Source: Xylocopa sonorina
Taxonomy: Eukaryota; Arthropoda; Insecta; Hymenoptera; Apidae
Reading direction: 5' to 3'
Length of the DNA stretch: 64,000 nt
Assembly: GCF_050948175.1 (NCBI RefSeq)
Contig: NC_135197.1
Coordinates: 7,954,501-8,018,500, forward strand
The translations under genes were made by a program, and so were the position numbers. Shown piece by piece: positions 37,101-52,100 of this stretch. The notes under the pieces are model-generated. The model did no database searches. It had not been told where the DNA came from and saw only the letters and a list, made by a program, of their open reading frames with translations. Each line of letters begins with the position of its first letter. Position 1 is the first letter of the stretch.

Positions 37101-40100
37101 TCCAGATTTACTGATAAATTTCTCGAATCATAAAATGTAGAAAGGTCCAAATATAAAAATACAAAATGTACAATTTTATTAATTCTTCGTCAAAGGAATT
37201 TTAGAACTTTAAAGTGTTGGAGAACGCTTGTTGTAACGCGGACGCAGCGCGTTCTCCACTCGATAGGGGATGAGACAAAGTGGCTCGCCTGGTGCGCGGC
37301 TGTAAAAAGGAACAGAAGGCACGGGATGTCGGTCGTATTAATGTACAAATATGAGGACGGTATGGTCCCGCGATTCGTGAAATATTGGCCGTCAAGAACG
37401 GTGAATTTATGCCCTTGACGCACAGTATTCGTATATCACTTCCCCATTGCTGCATCACCGCTGTGGCGGTGGTGCATCGCGTTGCATTACGCGCTTGCAT
37501 CTATACGTGTCGTGTCGGGGCTGTATCCGATTTTCCCGCGATGATATTCGCATCGATATTCCCACGATTTCCCCAAAACCCCGCCTAGAGACTTACGACC
37601 GTTTCGATACAGCGAGGATCGTCTGTTGCTAAAATTACTAATAATAACGAAGGGGTGTACAATAAAAAAAATATCCTTTTTAGACAGAAATTATTTAAAT
37701 TTTGAATTTTCATCGAAATCGACAGAAAGAGGAAATTTTCTGAAAACATTCGCTACCAATATCGTCAACAGAGTATACATTTCAGTAATTCTAAGGGTTG
37801 CATTCTTGCACACTTTAATCAATTAAAACACCACATCGTTAACATCTCGAAGGACTTCTACGCGCGATGCGAGAGCGAAACAACGAGGGAAATCGTAAAC
37901 CAGACAGTCAAGAAAACAAACAGCGAGCCACGTAATATAATTCATAGGAAAGTTAATGTCGAGGCAGACGTAGCGCATTATCCAACGCGAGTAAAACGGG
38001 CTCGAGGCATTTTCACGGGCCGCAATCCCGGCGAACGACGTGGCGTCGCGTCGCGACCCTTGGCAGGAGTTACGAGGGCGTTCTCGCGGGGACGCCCTCG
38101 TTGTTCATCCCCTTTCGCCCACGCGACACAGTCGAGCAACGGTCCGGCTGGTGCTGGGTCCGTTTTTCCGAACGCGATCCACGAGGGCTCTTAATTTCCG
38201 CGGGGCAGCGTCCGAAGGGGTGAAACGCTGGCGAACGCGTTCGTTAAACTCGCGCCAAACGCGACAAGAAGCGCTGCTGCAAAAAATTCCTTCGTGTTTA
38301 CCCGTCGCTGAGGGTAAAAATTACGGCGTGGTATCTTCTCTTCCGTTTCGTAGTCTCAAATTGTAGATTGTGGAGCTGTTCAGAATTTGACTGATCTAAT
38401 TATTCGATGGTGCTTTCAGAAAAACTACGAAGTTCGCTTGGACGTTTCATTTTGGAGGCGTTTTCACTTAGCGAGCCTTCGAGATCAGCTGAACTTTTTT
38501 CATCCCTCTCTAGGGGCAGTCTTTGCAATTTCTTTCGTTTCTTTGCCAGTCGCACGATTGGCTAAGTCTAGGTCTCTTCTTGCACCCTTAGCACGTTTAC
38601 TTGGAAAGGTGGCAGCGTTTGGTGGGGGTGCTTTGTCTAGTTAAACATTTGGCAATATAGCTGGGCCTTGTACCTCTCACGTCAAGGCTTTGGCCTCTTG
38701 ATTGGGCCTAAACCCCTTTTTAGAAACCTCCGATTTATGACGCCTGCATATTTTACTGAAGTCGTCGACTAAGATTTGCAACTAACATATTTGGAGAAAG
38801 TTCATTGAGGACGTTTCTTCAAAAGTAACTTTACTTAGTAAAGTTACTAATTAGCTACAAGATTAATTGTAGAATTATTTTTTGAAATAATCGAACTGGG
38901 ACTTTTAGAAGAGGCACAATTAGGGGTTGAAGCGGTTTGGTTCATTTTAGAGCGTGACAAAGTGGATCGCAGGTTCATGGACAATGATTTTACGTAGGTA
39001 AAATGGAGTAAGGGAACAGTTCGATGTATTTTTCCACGGCAGGACACAGGTTGGATCGAACAGGAAGCCGTATCGTGCGCCTCTTCGGGAAACTGTCAGC
39101 TCGCTTGGGACCTACCAGGAATTTCCTTATAGAATGCTCAGGGAAGGTACAACGTGAATTTAAAATATCGTCGTCAGATTGCTCTGGGATGATAGAACGA
39201 GCTCCTTCGAGCGATACATCTTCTCGTTCGTCGATTAGGAACACACACTGGCCATTTACAGTGGTCAACCCCGCGCGAAATTCGCGAAACTGTCGCCTCG
39301 ATCGACAATTAACACCCTTACCGTATTCAACGAAAATCGTTCAATCCTCGCAAATCATTCACGATCTGATAATCATAATCATAATAATCATAATCGAATA
39401 AACAAAATTCGCGAAAGTGAATATGTCCAAAAGAAATTATCAGATTAACGTAACCCACGATCTGTCAATCACCAATTGTAGAACCTTGTCGAACGCTTGT
39501 CAATTACAATTTGCTCGCGACCAATCGTTGCACCAAAAAAATCTACGTAATCATGGACCACTGTTCGAAGTCCATTTTCGTCGCTGAAAGGAAGAAGCTG
39601 ACTGTTCAGAGCGGGGTTTCGCGACGTCTGCGGCGCGCAGGGGTTGCTGGTAGGTAACAGAGCGGACGGAATGCGGCATCGGGGAGCAGTCTATAAAATT
39701 CCTGCAGGAGCGCACCCGGGAGACGCCCATCCGTGCCGTTCTATCTCGTCGCGTTTACACGGGAACGAAGTCTGCGACGACAAGACGTCGCAGACGACGA
39801 AGACACAGGGTCGTCTACCTACGGCTTCCGGTTTGGCTTCTCGCGATTTTATTCCCCTATGCACCTGCCAGCCGCGCGTTATTGAAACATTTACACGGTG
39901 TCGCAGGGCTTGTAACCTTGCGTAGACCATCGTGTCCCTTTCTCGTCTTCTCCTTCTTCTGGCAAATTCGCCTCGAATTTTGTCGAACATCAGCAATGCT
40001 CTTATCTCTGTCTATTCTTCAGATAGGAAATTACTCGACCGTGAAATAAGTCGACTTTAATACTATCATAGAATGACGTGCAAGTGGACAATGATGCGCG

Positions 40101-43100
40101 ATAATGCATCGTGATGCTTGAAAAAAAGACTGCTTTAAACAATATGTATTGTTCGATGTAAAACGAACGAACGAGAGTAGTGGTGTTGTGGTATTTTTAT
40201 AATGTCGAAACACGTTGAGGTAGTTTCTTTTGATAGCCATACAATTCTCCATCGTGGTATATTTTTAAAACTCTCTTCCCTTTCTTTCTCTATCTCTCTC
40301 GAGTAGAAATCTATATTGTTTAAAACACTTTCTACCCTTTTTAAACTAAATTCGTCTCATTTATCGCTGGCTTGGTTCTCCAGCAAATACGCGTTCCACC
40401 GGATACTGAAGGATTAATACGCGTCGATAGAAGTTATGGCTGTTTAAAACTCGCGAAAGTAGCCAAGACACGTAATTTCTCACTGCCGCTGAAGACGCAA
40501 CGCGTTCACGTAAATTTTTTCTTGCCAGCTAAGTGGGCTCTCGATCTTTGAACGTAACCGTCGACGGTATACAGTGTAACACGGTTACACTGGGAATGGA
40601 GTCGTCGAAGACGCCTCTTCTTGGACGAGTTCCAACGTTCCGGCTGATTGATGAACCGCTGACACGTCCGCTTGGCCGTTGATCGATGCTGATTGACGTT
40701 AAAGCTCGTTGGTGTTGAGGAGTAATTAGAAGGGCTCCGAACCGCCCCCATTTTTTGTCAGCAGCTTGTAATATTCGAGTAGTTAGGTGATTAAACAGCA
40801 AAAAGGATCGCGTACAAAAACAGTAAATTAAACAGCGTTGACGTATTTAAATGGAAAACTTTTTTACAAAAGAAAAATGGGGTAAGTTGCGAATTAATTG
40901 TTTATTTCATTGTTGCGCGTTTCATATCGTAGCGATAGGAACAATAATATTGTCGGATCGATTGATTTTATCAAAGTAAACAACGCGTTATCAGCGGTGG
41001 AACGTCGACAATGCGAATCAGAGTAAGTACCGCGGTAGAACTGTTGTTAACAATTTATTCGATAGCAGCAACGGTGCAATAACTCCGCGCAATCGCCATT
41101 TTGTCAGCGCAGCGTTCGCTCTTCGAACTTAAACAATTCGTTCGGCCGTAATATGGAAAACATTTAGTCGAGCGAAGTGAAAATATTGAAACTTCCTCCA
41201 CACGCAGCACTGTTAATAAACTGTGCATTTCACCGTGTTAGCGGATTTTCATTTCTGTTTGCAGTGCTTTTTTTTTTAAATTCGCAGCACTTTTTTTCAG
41301 ATCGAATCGCGTCGAGGCTGGCTTCGACTCGTTGAGACTCACAATTCCGTGAAGTAACGTCGCTGCTCGTGTAGCAGAATTTCCAGCAAGTCGAGAATGA
41401 TCGCGTCCCACTTTTTTCAACTTCCTCCGGATGATTTCCAATATTTTCGAACTTCCATCGAGGGAATTCCAGAAATACACGACGTCGCCTCTCTCGCTCA
41501 GACCTTAAAGAATATTTTCTGCGTGCAAATCCTATTAGCGTCGAGCGGTGATACAAGTAACAGGGTCGAGCACCCACTAGAAACATTGTCGCGATTCTCG
41601 TGTATCAAAAGTTGGTCCGTCTACGGAGCCTGGTATTAGTTGGCTCACAGTGCCGCGAAATACTTGCCCCCATTTAACCAGCGCGTATTAATCCATTTTA
41701 AAATTCAACCACTCAGTCTCGTACGTACCGTGTAATGTGTACACACGCTGCACTCGATCCTCGAACACTCGAGGGTCTCTCTTTATCCCCCCAGCTTCGA
41801 CCTCGTCACGAGTCGCTCCTCGAAACGCTTTTTTCCTCCTTTTCGGGAGCCACGCGCGGCTACGTTTGAAATAACAGGATGTAACGTACGAGCGGTGGTT
41901 AATCGAGGGTTTAAGGGTGCGCGTTGGTGATCGATTGACGGTCAAACGGCTGAAATTAAATCGCGGATGGCACGTCGAAAGAATCAGGACGCGGCGTTAA
42001 AGCGATGGACTCTCGCGTGGATCACTCAAGGATGCGATACTCGAGGAACTCTACTCTTGGATGTAAGTTTACCTTAAACGTTTCTAATTTAGGAGTACGC
42101 AAAGTTTCGTCTGAATCAATATCGGATACCTGCTGGATATTTCTTGTTAGCGTACTACTTTGGGGTAGTTAAATATTGGTCAGCTTTAATCGTGTCAGTC
42201 GTCGAAATACACGTCTCGAGAGTTGGAAGCCTTTAAAGAAGTCGCGGAACTACTTCGTTAAGACAGAATTACTTGGCGAACTAATTTCATCGTGCTGGTT
42301 ACTATCGTTCGAAGAATCGTTGAGATTTCGCGTGAGTAAAGGGTGACGCGATAGATCGTTCTTGAATCAGGGTCTGTGGTCGATCGTTTGGAAGCGAGAT
42401 CACGCGAGCATGCACGCTGGATGCGATCTTTAGTTAAATATTTCGCGTTGAAAGAGTAACGCGTACGTAAACGCGAAAGTAAGACAAAGCACAGTGCGCT
42501 GGGGATGCGAGAACGAATGACCCAATAAGGGAAGCACCGCTGCGTTGAATACAGGGATAATAATCGACGACATGAGAGAACGCGCGAAGAAAAGGGGTCG
42601 CGGAGACGGTGAACGATTTCCATCCGAGCAATTAGAGAAATGGAGTCGAATGAAACGCGCACGATATCATTATCATTCCCGTTTCCGTGTGATTTCATTA
42701 AAAGGCTATCGAGAGGATCGCTTCAGTCGAGGTTCTCGAAGCAACAAACCCGCGCAGATCGAAACGCGAACCCCCTTGCATATACATTCGCAGTTTACAC
42801 GTTTAAGCGTCGAACGACTCCTATTTGGATATGCAATCGAAATTTACATTTTTTAGAAACTATTGGATCGATTGATTTCGATTTTTATTAATAACGTTTC
42901 GTCTAGAGACAAATATAATTGAACATGATTGATATAATTGACCTATTAACACTTTGGCACATTTCTGGCCATGCGATCGCTCTCAGAAACACTTTCTTTT
43001 TTTCGATTGTTTATGACTGCCAGATGAAATCGTAAGTTGTATGTTTCGAAGTGAAAATTATCACATTTTGTTACAATTTTTCCCAAAAAAACTTAGGACG

Positions 43101-46100
43101 GTTATAACCGTCATTTGTGTACATATCGTCAAGGATCTGACGGCTACAGACGTCATTTAGGTCAAAGTGTTAAGAACCGATATTTGCGCAGGCATTCAAC
43201 CCTCTCATCATTTGAAATGAATCCTGCATTTCGAAAACGCAAACGCATTACCAAGTATTCAACCAAAGTTGAGCCCCCAAGAGAGTCGAAAAGACAATCC
43301 GTGCGACGCGGACCAACACGCGGGCCCAATCGCGTCGCGTTTCGATATTGCGTCCGAGTTATCCGCACCGCGTCCGATCCAAGCTATTACGGCCCGCGTA
43401 AATGTCCCCGTGGCGCAAATCTGTCCGGGAATGGCCGACCTCGAAATTGTACGGCCTAACCGACACCGCAGCTCATTAGGCCGCTCGTCACCGCGATATA
43501 GATTATGCAACGCCGACGCTACGACAAATCGTTCCATTATGGCAGAGAAAAATAGGAGACAGTCGCCTTTTTGCATTTCTGCGGCTCCAATTAACCGTGC
43601 CACGGCCTTCGTTTCAGTTGCTTTCTGTTTTCGAAAGAATTGAGAAACTTCTGAGTTGCTATCGAAACTTGCTATTGTTATCTAGAATTGTAACGATTAC
43701 TTTTTGGGAAACCTACGCGGGTGAGATCGAGTAATAAATAATTTATTTTAACGGATAACTAACTCTACACTCGCTTTAGTTCTGGACGCTATGCCGCTCG
43801 AATCTTAATTAACCCTTGAGGACTCCTTTTGCTCGCATTACGTCTATTCTCACCCCCTCGTTTCAGTGTAAAAGAGGAGACACGTTCGCGAAAAACGTTC
43901 TTCTTAACCCTTGAAGACGAAGAGAAAGTTTGGAGTCAAACGTATGTTTAATATCTTCAGTCTCTTCGCTTCGAGGGTCAAGTCTTCTCTTCCACCCTGC
44001 GCAAGGGGTGCAAAGGCGACTACGATGGTCGCCACAATTTCGATATTTTTTGAAGCAAGAGGAATTTGAAAAGAGAGATTTTCACGTGCTCAACGGGACG
44101 TTGGGATGTTACAATTTTTGCGATGGTCTCGAAAGGGTTGTTAATAAGGGGTGTTTCGAAACACGCGATAGGAAAACGAGCAGAGAGCCCAGTTTTTTTT
44201 ACCAACGAGGGGGGAAAAATAAATTGAAACGGTGAAATAAATCGCTCGCGAAGTTTTCGCGGTTGGGATCGTTGATTCATGGAGAGCTCACTTTCTCCCT
44301 CGATGGATGTTTGCAGAGGTTTTCTGGCTGTCCGGAAGTGTTTACGAGCAGATTAAAGGCAGTCGGTTGCGTGTTGGAATTATTGTTCGCGGCTCGTTGT
44401 TTATCGGCGAATCATTGACAATTCTGTCGAAGCGGGGAGGCGAAACCGAGCGTGGTTATCGGTCCACCATTTTATGGACGCTCGTTCGCTGTGGGACGCA
44501 ACAATTTTACGTATTAATAAAGTCGCAGGAAAAAACCAAAAAAAAAAGAATAATTGTTTCGCCACGGAGACACACACGACGCGACGAAGTTCCCACGAAG
44601 CATACGTGGTCTCGAGTATATCTGACGTTCAGTAAATCGATTTCCATGCGAGTCGCCACCAGACGTGATCCGAATACCAAAAACGCGACAGTGAATGAAA
44701 AATAAAGGAAAGCGCCCTACGTATCCGTAGGACGGTCTCGTACTTGGAATTTCTAATGCCCCCGCTATTTATTTACTAATGAAACAGATGGCTGTGAATA
44801 TAAAAAAGCTGGAGTAGCACGCGTCTCATCCCACTGCGTGCACGAATTGTACCTTCCAATAGTTTGCTAAGAACTATATAAAAATCCATCGAACCCCCGC
44901 AAGCTTCTCCTCTCTAGTTTTCTCTGGAAATTCAATTTTCATCTGTAACGTCGTGTCTCGTGACATTTTCTATAAGAGCGTATATACATTCGAGTAACGA
45001 GCGTTTATCGGATACGAACTTTTCAGGCGCCTTTCGACCACCGCTATTCGGAAGTTGCGCGAATTTTTATCTCAATCGTCCTGTCCACCTGCACGTGGAT
45101 ACGGTAGCCGTGCATTTACCTCCATTTGAAGCACTCTCCTTGAATTCGTCCCATCGATCTCTCGTCCCATCGATCTACGGTGCATCGCGTATCACGCTAG
45201 AACGTTTCCATGCCGCAGCGGGGTAGGTCGTGCATTTCTCCGGTGGCGGCGGGCATTTAAATGCAAAACCCCTCGCGCAGAGGAAGAATGGGGCTCGCGG
45301 ACGAGTCTCGAGGAGCATCCCACGAGCTATACGTACCGCCGTGAAAAATGACCGGACGGCCGCATGCGGTTCCGCGATCGCGACGAATGCATATTCTCCC
45401 TGCTTGACCTGCTCGTCGAGGTGCTTCCGGCTTGTAGAATTTATATCGCGTCTGTCCGCAGACTCCGCGCCTGATGGAAACGGCTGAGCCGCGCCGTGCG
45501 CGAAGAAATCATTTCATTTCGCGTACTCGCTCGCACCAACTGGATAACGCGTCCATTAACCTCTTTTAATCGAACAATGGAAACTTCACGATCTCTTTAA
45601 AAATTTATCTTCGATCTCTTTAAAAATCTACATTATAAAATCTTAGAAAAAATTCTAACACGATCTCTTTAAAATTGATCTCCGATCTCTCTAAGAATCC
45701 CTTCAAAATTTATCTTCGATCCCTTTAAAAAAAAATCTATATTACAAACCTTGGAAAAAAGTTTCGAGACACGTTGAACCAGCATCGAAACTCCAACGTT
45801 GAACAACATCGATGGTAAACATGGCGAAACGTACAAGAGAGGAAAGAACGCTGGACGATTCAGCCGAATCGCAGCAATCTGAAGAGCCGCTCGACCCTGG
45901 TCCGCGAGCAAAGCGAGGCGAATCGAAACGGGAGCAAGAGCTCGAGGACGCGAATTACGAAATCCTAGAGCACGTCCTTCGCAGGCTGGTGCTCTGGCAG
46001 GATTCCTTTGATCCTTGGAGACCTATCGCGGCGTCGGGAGATGCTCGTTAAACGGAGCCAGCGCGGTGCTCTCTTTCACTGGTCCCAGCGATTCCGCGGG

Positions 46101-49100
46101 GTCTACGGGGATCGTAAATCACCGGCTATCGATGCCACGTCGAACACTCGCCACTCTGTCCGATCGGAGGCCGTGGGAGGAACGGAGAATTCTAAAACCG
46201 TGACCTGAAACCGGCGCCCCCGCCAGGCGGTTCAAAGTTTCGTTTACCATAAAGCCCGCGGGAGTGTGAATTTATTTCGAAGGGAATTTCGAGAGAGACT
46301 TCGCTTTCGACGGAGGATGGCTTGATTAAACGATGCTTGAGATTGGGCACTGTTTGAGCACGCGTTACGATGAGGCGTATTTTCGGTTGATAAGTCGACG
46401 AAGGGCGTAAATGATCGTCGCGAACCTTTTCGTCACCATTGCATGTGTTACAGTAATGGGGAAGTATATGTTATATTTAACTCAAAATGAATTGACAGAG
46501 ATTGAGTGTTTTTTTTTGGGGTCTTCTGATGTGTCTGAATCTGAATTTCTACTAAGTCTTTGAGCGATGAAGTTAGAATGTTTTATAGTGAATTCCTGTG
46601 GAGAAGTAGTCAAGGGTGTGGCAATTAGATGAGACGTTATTGGTGGAAAATTTGTAAATTTTCTTCTTTTTCGGAAACTGAGAGGAGACAAGAAGAATGA
46701 GACTCGCGAAGAGTGGGAGTAGGGGTTGTAGGTCGGTGGCGACTAATGAAAGAAGCAGACAATTGCAGGATTTGTGAAATTACGAGTTTAGTAGCCAGAT
46801 ATTTCATTAAATGAATTATGACGAGTGCCTGAATGAGAATGAACGGTTTAATTATAGCATGAATCCTATATTTGTCGCAAAACAGAGACTACGATGGTTA
46901 GATACAAGAGCAACGATGGTAGGAAGAAGTATCTGGCGTATCCTTGCGTATGTTAATTAGATTCAGCGAGCCATTAATCATGGATGAGTTAAAGAAATCG
47001 ATTGGTAGAAATCTCACGAATTCTATTAGATTAACAACTCACCTCAAGTTCCCATAACTCAGCTGGGTTCTCTTATTTATCGCCACGCACTGGGTTATTT
47101 CAAAGCCAGCACTTCGCATACTTCTCTCTTGAGGTAAAGAGCGGCCATTAAAACTGTCTGCTGAGCATAGTCTAATAAAGATAATGCAAAGTGACAAAAG
47201 GGGAGGACTTTACGAGGTACAGCGTAAAATCTGAGCACGTGAGAATTTTAAGAACCAGGTTACTCCCTGTTCTAAAAAGTAACGATTCGATAATTATTTA
47301 GGGGGTTGTAAAATATTCGAAAACCACTCGAGAACGGAAGTACAGTTCAAAAGTGACGCTCGATGGGGGACGATAATTTCGATGCGTTTCGCGAATCGTT
47401 TCGAGGGAAGAAAAGAAGATACGAGAAGATCCTCCATTGAAAAGTTTCATTCTCGCCAGCCATTTCGCGATACGTCGCACGAGGATTCACCGGAAGTTCG
47501 CAAACGAGCTTACACGGGCAATTTCATGGGCAGATACATTGTGCTCTCGTCGAACGTTCGATTTCCAAACGAACGAGAAATTTTCTATGTGAAGATCGCG
47601 TAAGAAACCGTGCTACGTGACGATCGCAGCGGAAGTCTATCTTATTGTCGTGATATAACGTTACGTTATTGGATTGTTGTGACACAATTTTCAATCTGTT
47701 ACAACACAATCGCGATAGCGGTTCACATTGAAATTTATTCCTGCTAAAACCAGGGTGCGAGTGAGCTGAAGTTTGAAAGTACAAGATGGTTAATCCGGGA
47801 GATTACATTGTCAGAATGATTTTAATAGGAAATCTCGATGGTCATTGCATATCGTAGGCATGTGACGATTGCGTTATCCGCGAGCGCTCGTACGTTTCGT
47901 CTATCTCGACCTGATAACAGATAATTAGATTCGCACGACTCTGATTCACAAATATTGAAAGGAGGCCATAAATAAATGAGACACTGTTTCAAAGAGATTT
48001 CAATGATTGAGAAAAATGTGTATGATGTAATTAACGACACGCGAGATCTCGTTTTCACTCGATTAATCATTCTTTAGTCCAGGGCGACGCTGCACCCTTT
48101 GCAGACGCGAGACGAAAGGTGTCAGCGGTCGCTGCGCGAACGATAATGCGCTTACAATGCTATATAATAAATTATGTTTGACTTCGCGACAGCTTTATCG
48201 ATGACATGCATGCATTACGCGAGTAATATATAGGAGTTTGAATGTAACAGGATCTGTCGATTGGAATATCGATAACTCTAGGTTAATTGATATAGTAGAA
48301 GTATGAAATCAAGACGTATATAATTGCAAGTAACTCGACTAATCGAACGAGGCTTAATTCGAGCTTAAAAGATCGTTTCGAGTCAACCAGACAACATGCT
48401 CGCATTGCTATAGCGATTTCGAATTACCTCGATCCAAGTAGGTTGGATTCAAGTAACTCGACTAATCTGAACGAAGCCTTACAGAAAGGGGATTATACTA
48501 AACGCTTAGACTCCCATTGCTGGGGGTCGTAACGCTTAAGATTTCTAAGTTACGCGTCACTAAAGAGACGATGTGACTAATACAAATACTATACTACTAA
48601 TAAAGTCGAAAACGAGGTAGTCGCATGTCTCAAAGACTGTCTTCAATTTTTGACTGTGTTTAAAAATTCGACTATCATCTCTCACTTAAAATCGAACATG
48701 CAACAATACATTTCGCAATTCATCGGAAGATTTCTCAGCAAACACACTCGTCCACATCATCGCAATCTGCCCATTGTCCCCACATTTTTACGCGTCTCAA
48801 AAACAAAACACTATTACAGATCACCACGCCACGTGTCTCGCTATCAGACGAAGTTCAACAAAAAATCATTACGAACGTCACATCGACGTGTGGCTGATTG
48901 TTTAGTTGAATTTTATCATCGAACGACAATGGAACCGTTCGAGCTGAAAACGAGAAGGTTCCTCGTGAGCCAAAAGCGTGGCACACGTGGACGGGAACGT
49001 GTTAAGTGGCGTGGCCGTGGGGTGCGAGTCTGCAGCAGGGCAGATAAGCAAGGGGCGGCTGATCGTTAGCCAGGAGGCGGTAAACGCGCGTAGATGCGCC

Positions 49101-52100
49101 TCTTGCGCGGATCGAGATTGTCGAGGGACGCGGAGGCATGCCAGGAATCCCATCGCGTTTCTGGGTTAGGGGCGTTAAGGCCGTTTCGTAGGGTTGCGCG
49201 GGGCCAAACCACCCTCTTTCGATCGATAACGCCGCGCTCGAACGCGGACCTTATTCAGAGCGGCGATCAGAGTCGATCGCGAGCCACGTTCTCTCTTTGG
49301 CTTCGATTAATTCCGTTATCGATCGAGAAGGCCGCGTTTGTCGATCAGGCTTTAAGGTTACGCGTATTTCGACGCGGAAGCGTTCGCCAAAGTTCGCAAA
49401 GCTCGAGGAAGGCCACTGTGGGATTCGACGTAACCCTGAGAGCCACCTTAAGCCAATTGTAACGAGATTTGCTGACGAAAAAAGAGTATTTCTAGTGGCA
49501 AGTCCTGCAGTCCTTTAACACGTTCGATTTGTAGTTGGTTTACGAAATTTCGACGATGCGCACAGCTTGATGGCTGGTAGGGAACGAAGAACGCGCACGT
49601 TCGCCAAAATGGAGGACAGATTTGCAATCCAGTTTGGTCCCGGGCAACGGGGTCGGGGCCAACTACGATCGAAGGTCGAACGATTAAATTCACCGGCGCG
49701 TGAAGTTCGACTGGCGGCTGTTGCGTTGTTTTCTGCGCATTACAGTGAACCATTAATCCAAATTAGGCCACGGTTCACCGGTGCCACGCGAGATGTGGGT
49801 CAAGTGTTCTTCGCGCGACACATTTTGGCCGGGAAACAACGAACTGGCCAACGAACGGCCCCGCCAAATGATAATAATGCGAGGGACGTTTTGTCCAGGT
49901 GCTATTGTGTCCTCTCGCAAGAACTTCTCGTCCGTCTCTCCCTTTGCTTTTATACTGCGGCATTTTTTTTTCTCGCTAGACAGAGATAGAGCCACGAGGA
50001 GGCACGTTGAAACTTTTATTGGCCCGATGTCCAATGGATTTCGTACGATTACCACGAACTCGATACAGTGCGCTGGAATATTTTTATTTCAAGTTTATCA
50101 GTAACGTATAATTTATTTTTTAAATAACAATCCTCTGCACCAATGTAAGTGCACACGTGCAAATACATGGCGCGTATGATTTCGTACGATTTGTACGTTC
50201 GAACGTCAACGTGAACGAGGCGCATCTTTATATTTTGGTGAGGCGTACTAGGTCACAGAGAAGAATGGAATTGTAAATTCTCCTGATATTTGTTCCGTCC
50301 GCACACGTCGTTTAAGTCGGTGAAGCGCGCCAGAAAGGGGACCACCTCCCACGGGGGGTGTGGAAATTTGAAATATTTAAATAATCGTGCGGCAGGCAGC
50401 GGACATTTTTCAGCTGGACTGGTTTTTAAATAACTTATTTTTCGAACGACACGGCAGCGTTCGATACACGTTTCGCGTTTACGCTCGAGGACCGTCTCTC
50501 CCACGGGACAGCCCAATTGGCTGGATAAATCAGCCGAGCATGTTTATCGTTGTGTCGCCATTCCCTTCGCTGTTTCATTGATTTCTCTTCCCTCTTCGCT
50601 ATATATTTTTTTTTCCTTCTTCTGTTTCCGTTTAATGTATCATCCCAATGACACGTGTGCACGAATTTACGACGAATATTGAAACAGATATACGGTGATT
50701 ACGATAATGTAACGAGCTGCTGGAATATTGACGAGCGACTGATGAATTGCGTTTATTTAATGATGATTTTAATGACGCATCTCCACTGGATCGCAGTCGA
50801 TATTTTCGTTCTCTTAATTGTCGCGTTTCGCGTGAGCGAAGGAATTGTGATTTCGAACGCTCGAAAAAGATGCGCGAAAAACTCGAGGGGGGGATGTTTA
50901 AACATAATTGGCATGTCTCTGGGAATTTGAATGGATTCAACTGGAGTTCTTGCAATCCATTTCAGTTCCACGCTCGTTTCCGGCGAACCCGTACCAGGCT
51001 TCATTTTCCACCGCGTATCCTATAGTTGGCTCGTAAATTTCCGCTCTGGATTTCGTTTTCTGAATTACTGTAACTTCGTTACTGGATAAACTTCGACCTC
51101 CTTGCGAATGGGATTATCCGGTATTCACCGGAAACTCGACGTTTTCCCGGCGAAATTTTCCGTTTCTTCGTCGTTCTAATCGAAATCGATGCTCCTTTCG
51201 ATTCTTACGAAACGTACAACGATGCATATCTGTTATCGGATCAGAAATGAAAATCGTACAACGCATTGCTTCCATTCATTCGACACAAAACACTCAATTA
51301 CCACGTGTATGAATAATACTACACGACAATTACTTTTTTAAACATTTGTCGCGAGTAACGGGTACAATGATCACGGTTAACAACTCGTGATTGGTGTCGA
51401 GCATGACGTAGCGATAAAACATACAATCGTACAGCGATAAGCAAATAAAACAATATTTGATAAGCATAGTCACACGTCGGTATTTCCAAATCGCGTTCGA
51501 AGCAATTACGCCACGATGGATTTACGATTACGGCATTTCTGATTAACTTTAACGTAATAAGAGTCTTTCATTGTTAACCGATAGTGTGTAGATCGCTGCT
51601 GACGCTCGATACACCAGTTACATCAGTCGAATCGATCGCTTAATTGAGGATCCATCGTTTCTTTCGAAAGTATCGATTAATTGCTATCTCTCGAACGAGA
51701 TCTGACCAGCTGACATGGGACATAAAGGAGTTGATAAAACCCCGTGGAACAGCGATGCGCATTCCGTTCGATGTTTATCGATGAAGCGATAAAAATTGTC
51801 ACGAGACGGTTGCATCACCATCGATCAATTATTACAATCGTGAACGACGCCTGCGTTTAAAAAAAAAAAAACGGGTTTCCGTGGGTGGATATTTTGACGA
51901 GTACAGATTTGATCGATCGATCGTGTCGGATAGTCTCTTAATTCTTTCGAGTTAACGTGCTGTTATATGATTTTTATTTCATTCGATTATCAATTGTCAC
52001 AAACGTTTCGTTAAATGAAACTGTTAATAAACGTTGATATTAAATTGATGGAGAACGTAGCTGTGAAATGCGTGGGATGCAAGTGATCGCTGCAAGAGTG

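Larger units (their letters stand above)
33922..42945. other. Intronic DNA without recognised genes
   Basis: GC-richer patches at 34.2-34.6, 38.0-38.3 and 39.6-39.9 kb contain overlapping frames on both strands, including a CCT microsatellite. None looks like a protein family. Contains the 36.9-kb dimer and two hairpins. Confidence 0.65.

Noticed and set aside
49448..49989. Overlapping open frames on both strands near 49.5-50 kb
   Set aside because: Mutually overlapping frames of 100-140 codons in GC-richer DNA without motifs; they look like compositional by-products.
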